From: Sphingobacteriales bacterium 46-32
Lineage (GTDB): Bacteria; Bacteroidota; Bacteroidia; Chitinophagales; Chitinophagaceae
Length of the DNA: 64,000 nucleotides
Reading direction: 5' to 3'
NCBI GenBank assembly: GCA_001898485.1
Contig: MKTY01000027.1
Span: forward strand, 248,001-312,000
Below are positions 60,560 through 64,000 of this stretch, piece after piece; position 1 is the stretch's first letter, and every line of letters begins with the position of its first letter. Below the pieces are notes generated by a model, which had not been told where the DNA came from, did no database searches, and worked only from the letters and a program-made list of their open reading frames with translations. The translations under genes were made by a program, and so were the position numbers.

Positions 60560-61471
60560 TTAAGGTAAAACAATAATACGGGTACTGGCGCCGGCATTCC
60601 AGCTCAGCAATGCTTTATTGTCACAATCTCCGTTGGAGGGATAAGCATAATCAAGTGCCAGTGAAAAATTATTTACGTTGATGTTGAGTGTACCGGCACT
60701 GATCCAGGGACAGGCCAGTTTTTTTACAAGCGCAGTTTGCGTGTTGAGTTTTACCACTACACCATTATTGAAGTTGGTTTGTGAGCTGCCTTCGATTTCA
60801 AATACATCGTCAGATAACTGAGTGGTAGTGCTACCTGCAGTTTGTGTCACATATTTCATTTTCTGATAGGCATAACCACGTCCGCTGGGGAAGGTTACCC
60901 TGCCATCCGTTACCTGTACGGAGTATTTGATATTACCGCCTGTGCTCAGATTGGTGATTACTTTTGTGCCTTCGATGCTGAGGCGTCCTACTTTATAATC
61001 AACCAGGGTAACGGTGAGCACAGCGCCTGATTCGCGAATCGGAGCAGTATAGTGCAGCACAATTTTTCCTTTACGGAATTTTCCATCCAGTCCCACGCTG
61101 CCACTGGCACCAAAATCGATGGTTACTGTTTTAGGGAAGCTACCATCGAGCGGGGCTACCGTAACGGTGGCATTATTGCCGATGCGCAGGCGTAATTGTG
61201 CAAATACATATACCCTGATCGGATCGCGGCCGGCATCACCAGATCTTGCACTCTCCGCACCTTCTTCTTCGGCTGCTGTCATGGAAAGATCCTGGATATC
61301 ATCATAACTCGCATCTGTTTCCATGGCATCTGCGGAGTACATGGTGGCATCGTTTTCAGTAATAGCAGCAGTGTCCTGTTTGTTTTCTTTTTTACAGGAA
61401 AAAAGAACTGCTGTACTTAACATACCGATTGCTATGAGGCGAATGGATGTTTGCATTGAAAAAAGTTTCAT
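60560..61471 (-). CDS. Lipoprotein with acidic linker, unknown function
   Basis: A 303-residue lipoprotein: hydrophobic signal RLIAIGMLSTAVLFSC with lipidated Cys26, then KKENKQ and an acidic, disordered stretch (residues about 30-75, TENDATMYSADAMETDASYD and MTAAEEEGAESA). The rest is beta-rich (TVTIDFGASGSVGLDGKFRK, IVLHYTAPIRESGAVLTVTL, RVTFPSGRGYAYQKMKYVTQ) and ends ASTRIIVLP. No catalytic motif is seen. A second ATG five codons in (61456) is equally likely as start. Related secreted proteins of unknown role are common in Chitinophagaceae. Confidence 0.68.
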   Translation of the reverse strand: MKLFSMQTSIRLIAIGMLSTAVLFSCKKENKQDTAAITENDATMYSADAMETDASYDDIQDLSMTAAEEEGAESARSGDAGRDPIRVYVFAQLRLRIGNNATVTVAPLDGSFPKTVTIDFGASGSVGLDGKFRKGKIVLHYTAPIRESGAVLTVTLVDYKVGRLSIEGTKVITNLSTGGNIKYSVQVTDGRVTFPSGRGYAYQKMKYVTQTAGSTTTQLSDDVFEIEGSSQTNFNNGVVVKLNTQTALVKKLACPWISAGTLNINVNNFSLALDYAYPSNGDCDNKALLSWNAGASTRIIVLP

Positions 61472-61574
61472 GGCTATACTTTTAGGGTTAAGGGAGTTAA
61501 TAACGTTATCTTGGAACCGTCATTAAAACGAAAGTTTAAAGGCACGTTAAAAAAAATTATTTTGCCATGTATTC

Positions 61575-62489
61575 ATGAAAAAGATCGTCAATTATATCCG
61601 GCTATTTTTCAAGGAAATAAACAAGGTCTGGCTGATCTGTTGTGTATTACTGATGATCCTGCTGGTGACCGCCAATTATGCATTTGGTCTCGAAGACAGG
61701 CTAATAGCTGCTTTTCCGCAATCGGCTGTAGTGGGCTATGCCAGCCTTTATGCACTGGCCTGGCTGCCGTCTTTTTTATTGTACCGGTTGATTGTACGTG
61801 ATCAGCAGGCTATCTCCCTGAAAGCCTGGTTGTGTATCCTGGCAGCACCGCTGCTTTTTGCGGTAAAGGTGGGAATGGACACGACTGTTTCTTTTTCTAT
61901 GGATGCAGCCTGGTGGAGTTACTGGAATCGCATTCTTTACTGGCCACTTCGGCTGATCACTCTTTTTGGAATACTCTTACTGATCTGGATTGCTATAGGA
62001 CGTTCCGCAGACAGATGGGGTTTACATACGGAAGGGTTTAAGGTGAGACCCTATGCCATCATGCTGCTTATTATGGTGCCTTTACTGTTACTGGCATCAA
62101 CCCAGCCCGATTTTCAGGCTACCTATCCCAAATTAAAACAAGTGCTGCCGCTGCCCGAAGGCGCATCACCGCAATGGTTGTATAAATTACTTTTCGAACT
62201 TTCATATGGAACAGATTTTATTTCCATCGAGCTTTTCTTCCGTGGTTTCCTGGTAATAGGTATGGCCCGCTGGCTGGGACGTGATGCTATTTTGCCCATG
62301 GCCTGTTTTTATTGTTCTATTCATTTCGGCAAACCACTGGGCGAATGTATCAGTTCTTTTTTTGGTGGATTAATTCTCGGTGTGGTTTCCTATCATACCC
62401 GTTCTATTTATGGTGGACTGATGGTGCACCTGGGTATTGCCTGGCTGATGGAGTTGTGTGGTTACCTGGCCCATCTCTATAAATGGTGA
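61575..62489 (+). CDS. CPBP-like intramembrane protein
   Basis: A 304-residue membrane protein with about eight segments, for example VWLICCVLLMILLVTANYA, WLCILAAPLLFAVKV, LITLFGILLLIWIAI and AIMLLIMVPLLLLAS. The C-terminal third resembles the CPBP (CAAX protease/bacteriocin-processing, ABI) domain: SIELFFRGFLVIGMARWLG, then FYCSIHFGKPLGECISSFFG and SIYGGLMVHLGIAWLMELCG. The canonical first motif EExxxR is IELFFR here, so its first Glu is missing, while the two later His residues are kept. It may be a divergent or inactive member. The stop codon is part of the following inverted repeat. Confidence 0.72.
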   Translation: MKKIVNYIRLFFKEINKVWLICCVLLMILLVTANYAFGLEDRLIAAFPQSAVVGYASLYALAWLPSFLLYRLIVRDQQAISLKAWLCILAAPLLFAVKVGMDTTVSFSMDAAWWSYWNRILYWPLRLITLFGILLLIWIAIGRSADRWGLHTEGFKVRPYAIMLLIMVPLLLLASTQPDFQATYPKLKQVLPLPEGASPQWLYKLLFELSYGTDFISIELFFRGFLVIGMARWLGRDAILPMACFYCSIHFGKPLGECISSFFGGLILGVVSYHTRSIYGGLMVHLGIAWLMELCGYLAHLYKW

Positions 62490-62522
62490 TGCCGGTGGTC
62501 AGTAATTGACCAACCGGCATCA
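62487..62522. terminator. Inverted repeat between the CPBP-like gene and rnpB
   Basis: TGATGCCGGTGGTCA pairs with TGACCAACCGGCATCA (15 bp with one bulge) around a five-base loop. It begins at the stop codon of the CPBP-like gene and lies 11 bases from the 3' end of rnpB on the opposite strand. No strong T-run follows on either side. Confidence 0.6.
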
Positions 62523-62533
62523 TGAAATCAGTG

Positions 62534-62941
62534 GCTGCAGACCTGTAAGCCGGATTCTGTTCCCGGTTTTCACCGGGCGGCTATCATTTATCTGTCCTGC
62601 AGGTTACCCTGCAGGATCAATCTGCCTACCCTTCCCTGCATTCCGTAGAATAGTGAGCGAGTCACTCACCCCGGGCCGGTTTTGCAACCGGAGCCGAACG
62701 GGGATATACGTGGCATTTCAGCATGTAAGGTTTACCCGCAATAGCTGTTACCAGCTACTGCCGTGAGCTCTTACCTCACGTTTTCACCCTTATCGCCTGT
62801 ATTGCTACAGGAGACGGTTATTTTCTGTGGCACTTTCTGTTGGCGAAAACCGCCACCCGGCTCTTCACCGGTACAATGCTCTGTGCTGTCCGGACTTTCC
62901 TCCTCCCGAAAAAATCGGGACGCGATAACCCGGTCTGCAGC
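62534..62941 (-). ncRNA. rnpB: RNase P RNA (bacterial class A)
   Basis: Catalytic RNA of RNase P, which matures tRNA 5' ends. On the minus strand the 5' end GCTGCAGACC pairs with the 3' end GGTCTGCAGC (helix P1). The universally conserved GGAGGAAAGTCCGGAC lies near the 5' end (62887-62902), and the region CAGAATCCGGCTTACAGG near the 3' end matches the conserved CR of P15/J. ACAGAAA and the GGTAAACC blocks lie between. About 408 bases, the normal size. A -7 element sits directly upstream. Confidence 0.95.
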
Positions 62942-62944
62942 GAA

Positions 62945-62952
62945 GCAAAGGT
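62945..62952 (-). promoter_or_regulatory. -7 element of rnpB
   Basis: Minus-strand TACCTTTG lies four bases before the mature 5' end of RNase P RNA, so transcription would start at the RNA's own 5' end. At the expected -33 position the sequence is already the 8-base-word array of element A3, and no TTTG is seen. Confidence 0.6.
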
Positions 62953-62971
62953 AGGAAAATTAGATTTGAAG

Positions 62972-63180
62972 ATGTGCTAATATGCTGATGTGCTAATGTG
63001 CTAATGTGCTAATGCAGAGAGAAACCTGTAAAAGGACTATGAAATAAATTAATGAAATGAGAACTGCCGGTTACACCTACAGTTCCTCTTAACATTTTGG
63101 AAAACTGACTGTATAAGTAATAAAAGATTGTGCTTGTAAGACTCATCAGCACATTAGCACATCAGCACATCAGCACATTA
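62972..63180. repeat. Palindromic 8-base tandem-word element, copy A3
   Basis: Left arm GTGCTAAT, ATGCTGAT, GTGCTAAT, GTGCTAAT, GTGCTAAT (62974-63013). Right arm ATCAGCACATTAGCAC and two more words (63144-63180). The centre GAACTGCCGG / CCTACAGTTC (63061-63085) is a decayed form of the A2 stem. The body aligns with the reverse complement of A2 over about 190 bases. The right arm runs into the stop codon of the Smr gene (63178-63180). Confidence 0.93.
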
Positions 63181-64000
63181 TCCCTTCAGCCATATCTCCG
63201 TTGCTCCATACCCATATCGCGGGTCATACTGGTTGATGTAGGTTTTTACTTCTTTTTTCATTCGCAGCAGTTCATGAATTTCGTCGCGCAGGCGTCCCTC
63301 GCCCACTCCATGAATGATGGTAAGTTTGGGTAAATGATGAGCAACCGCCAGTTCATAAAATTTTTCGAAGGTGCTGAGTTGTATACCCAGGATCTCGAGA
63401 TTGCTCATATGCTCCCAGTTGTCGCTAAGTTTTTCGATGTGCAGGTCTACCACACTTCGGGCGGGCTCAAGATGGCGACGTGCCTCGCGGGCATCATACA
63501 CTTTAAAACCTTTCGCAGCAAGGCTGCCCAGTTCAAGAGTGTCTTCCTCTGCTCTGTTGGGATAGGTGTCAAACAGTTTGTACGAAAATGTAGCAAGGTT
63601 TTGTTTCCTGATCTCTTCTATACGTGCAAAAAACTGTTTGGGTTTTATTTTCAGCGAAGTCTCATAATGGGAGGCCTTCTTTTTATCCGGCTTTACCAGG
63701 CTGAAGTCGATATGATAACTGGGACTGTCGTTCAGATCGGAGAAAGGAATATCATGCAGGTAAAAATCATGAAAAGGCTGAATGCTATTGCGCAGTTCAA
63801 AATCTTTTTGTCCGAAAAAGTGCAACTGATAGTCAAACTGGTAAGCTTCTTCGGTATGATTGATTAAATGGAGTTTGAGCGTGATGACCACTTCATCACC
63901 AAATTCGTCGGTATCCATCACGGGCAAAAAACTGAGCCATACGCCATCAACCTTGCGGGGTACCGGTGAAGTTTTTTCGGGACGCAGATCATCTATATAT
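63178..64000 (-). CDS. DUF2027/Smr-domain protein (5' part outside window)
   Basis: The frame is open from base 64000 to the stop at 63178, giving 273 residues of the C-terminal part. The start lies beyond the window; an in-frame TTG at 63927 is not a convincing start since coding continues upstream (DDLRPEKTSPVPRKVDGVWL). The visible part has a beta-rich DUF2027-like domain (EVVITLKLHLINHTEEAYQF, DYQLHFFGQKDFELR) and a C-terminal Smr domain: VVDLHIEKLSDNW, LTIIHGVGEGRLRDEIHELL and GYGATEIWL. Smr domains nick branched or damaged nucleic acids in MutS2 and in ribosome rescue. In Bacteroidota this fusion is common, but its role is not known. Confidence 0.85.
   Translation of the reverse strand, partial: YIDDLRPEKTSPVPRKVDGVWLSFLPVMDTDEFGDEVVITLKLHLINHTEEAYQFDYQLHFFGQKDFELRNSIQPFHDFYLHDIPFSDLNDSPSYHIDFSLVKPDKKKASHYETSLKIKPKQFFARIEEIRKQNLATFSYKLFDTYPNRAEEDTLELGSLAAKGFKVYDAREARRHLEPARSVVDLHIEKLSDNWEHMSNLEILGIQLSTFEKFYELAVAHHLPKLTIIHGVGEGRLRDEIHELLRMKKEVKTYINQYDPRYGYGATEIWLKG

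Overview
The window reads as a chromosomal segment of a Bacteroidota bacterium, most likely a member of the Chitinophagales/Chitinophagaceae. The support is the gene content (DUF4270 lipoprotein beside a short GT5 protein, DUF5686, GSCFA, DUF2027-Smr, TonB-dependent receptors with N-terminal carboxypeptidase-regulatory domains, BlaI/M56 pairs, a type-IX-like C-terminal domain) and promoters of the Bacteroidota kind (TAnnTTTG at -7, TTTG at -33). The family placement is inference. No phage, integrase, transposase, CRISPR or plasmid function was seen. Most of the window is core housekeeping and envelope biology, with about 50 protein genes, one tRNA and the RNase P RNA.

Layout. 1-11.3 kb: the 5' part of pnp, then rpsO, miaE, a divergent galK/galM pair, a GSCFA protein, an HMG-CoA lyase-like gene, an HTH regulator, a secreted repeat protein, rlmB, a NUDIX hydrolase and metK. 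11.3-25.7 kb: a DUF4270 lipoprotein and a short GT5 glycogen-synthase-like protein face a long plus-strand run: panC, panD, a UPF0104-type membrane protein, ppk1, ppx, panB, an aminoadipate-semialdehyde-type dehydrogenase, an OmpA/thrombospondin-type-3 protein, a subtilase and a DinB protein. 25.9-40 kb: Prc/Ctp protease, tRNA-His, a DUF445-like protein, a TonB-type barrel, two overlapping glycosyltransferases, ftsE, a BlaI repressor with an unusual M56-amidase fusion, purM and ribF. 40-64 kb: a lipoprotein, holA, two paralogous anchored coiled-coil proteins, a TonB receptor, purC, a lactonase, trhO, a DUF5686 to penicillin-acylase cluster, a TPR-zincin, a phytase-like lipoprotein, an AlkD-like protein, a CPBP-like membrane protein, rnpB and a DUF2027/Smr protein running off the end.

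How genes work together. panB, panC and panD give most of the pantothenate route. ppk1 and ppx overlap and give polyphosphate synthesis and breakdown. galK and galM form the start of galactose use. purM and purC are separate purine genes. The cell-wall group (BlaI with M56-amidase, penicillin acylase family, ftsE, Prc) is spread over the middle and right parts.

Two things stand out. First, a BlaI-type repressor with two perfectly phased operators controls an 838-residue protein that joins a BlaR1-like M56 membrane protease to a complete Amidase_3 peptidoglycan amidase, a TonB-plug-like segment and a type-IX-like C-terminal domain. Second, the intergenic spaces hold at least three families of palindromic elements made from short tandem words of 8, 9 or 7 bases. 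The 8-base family has three copies. Two of these align along their whole length in opposite orientation, so they are true dispersed elements and not chance low complexity.
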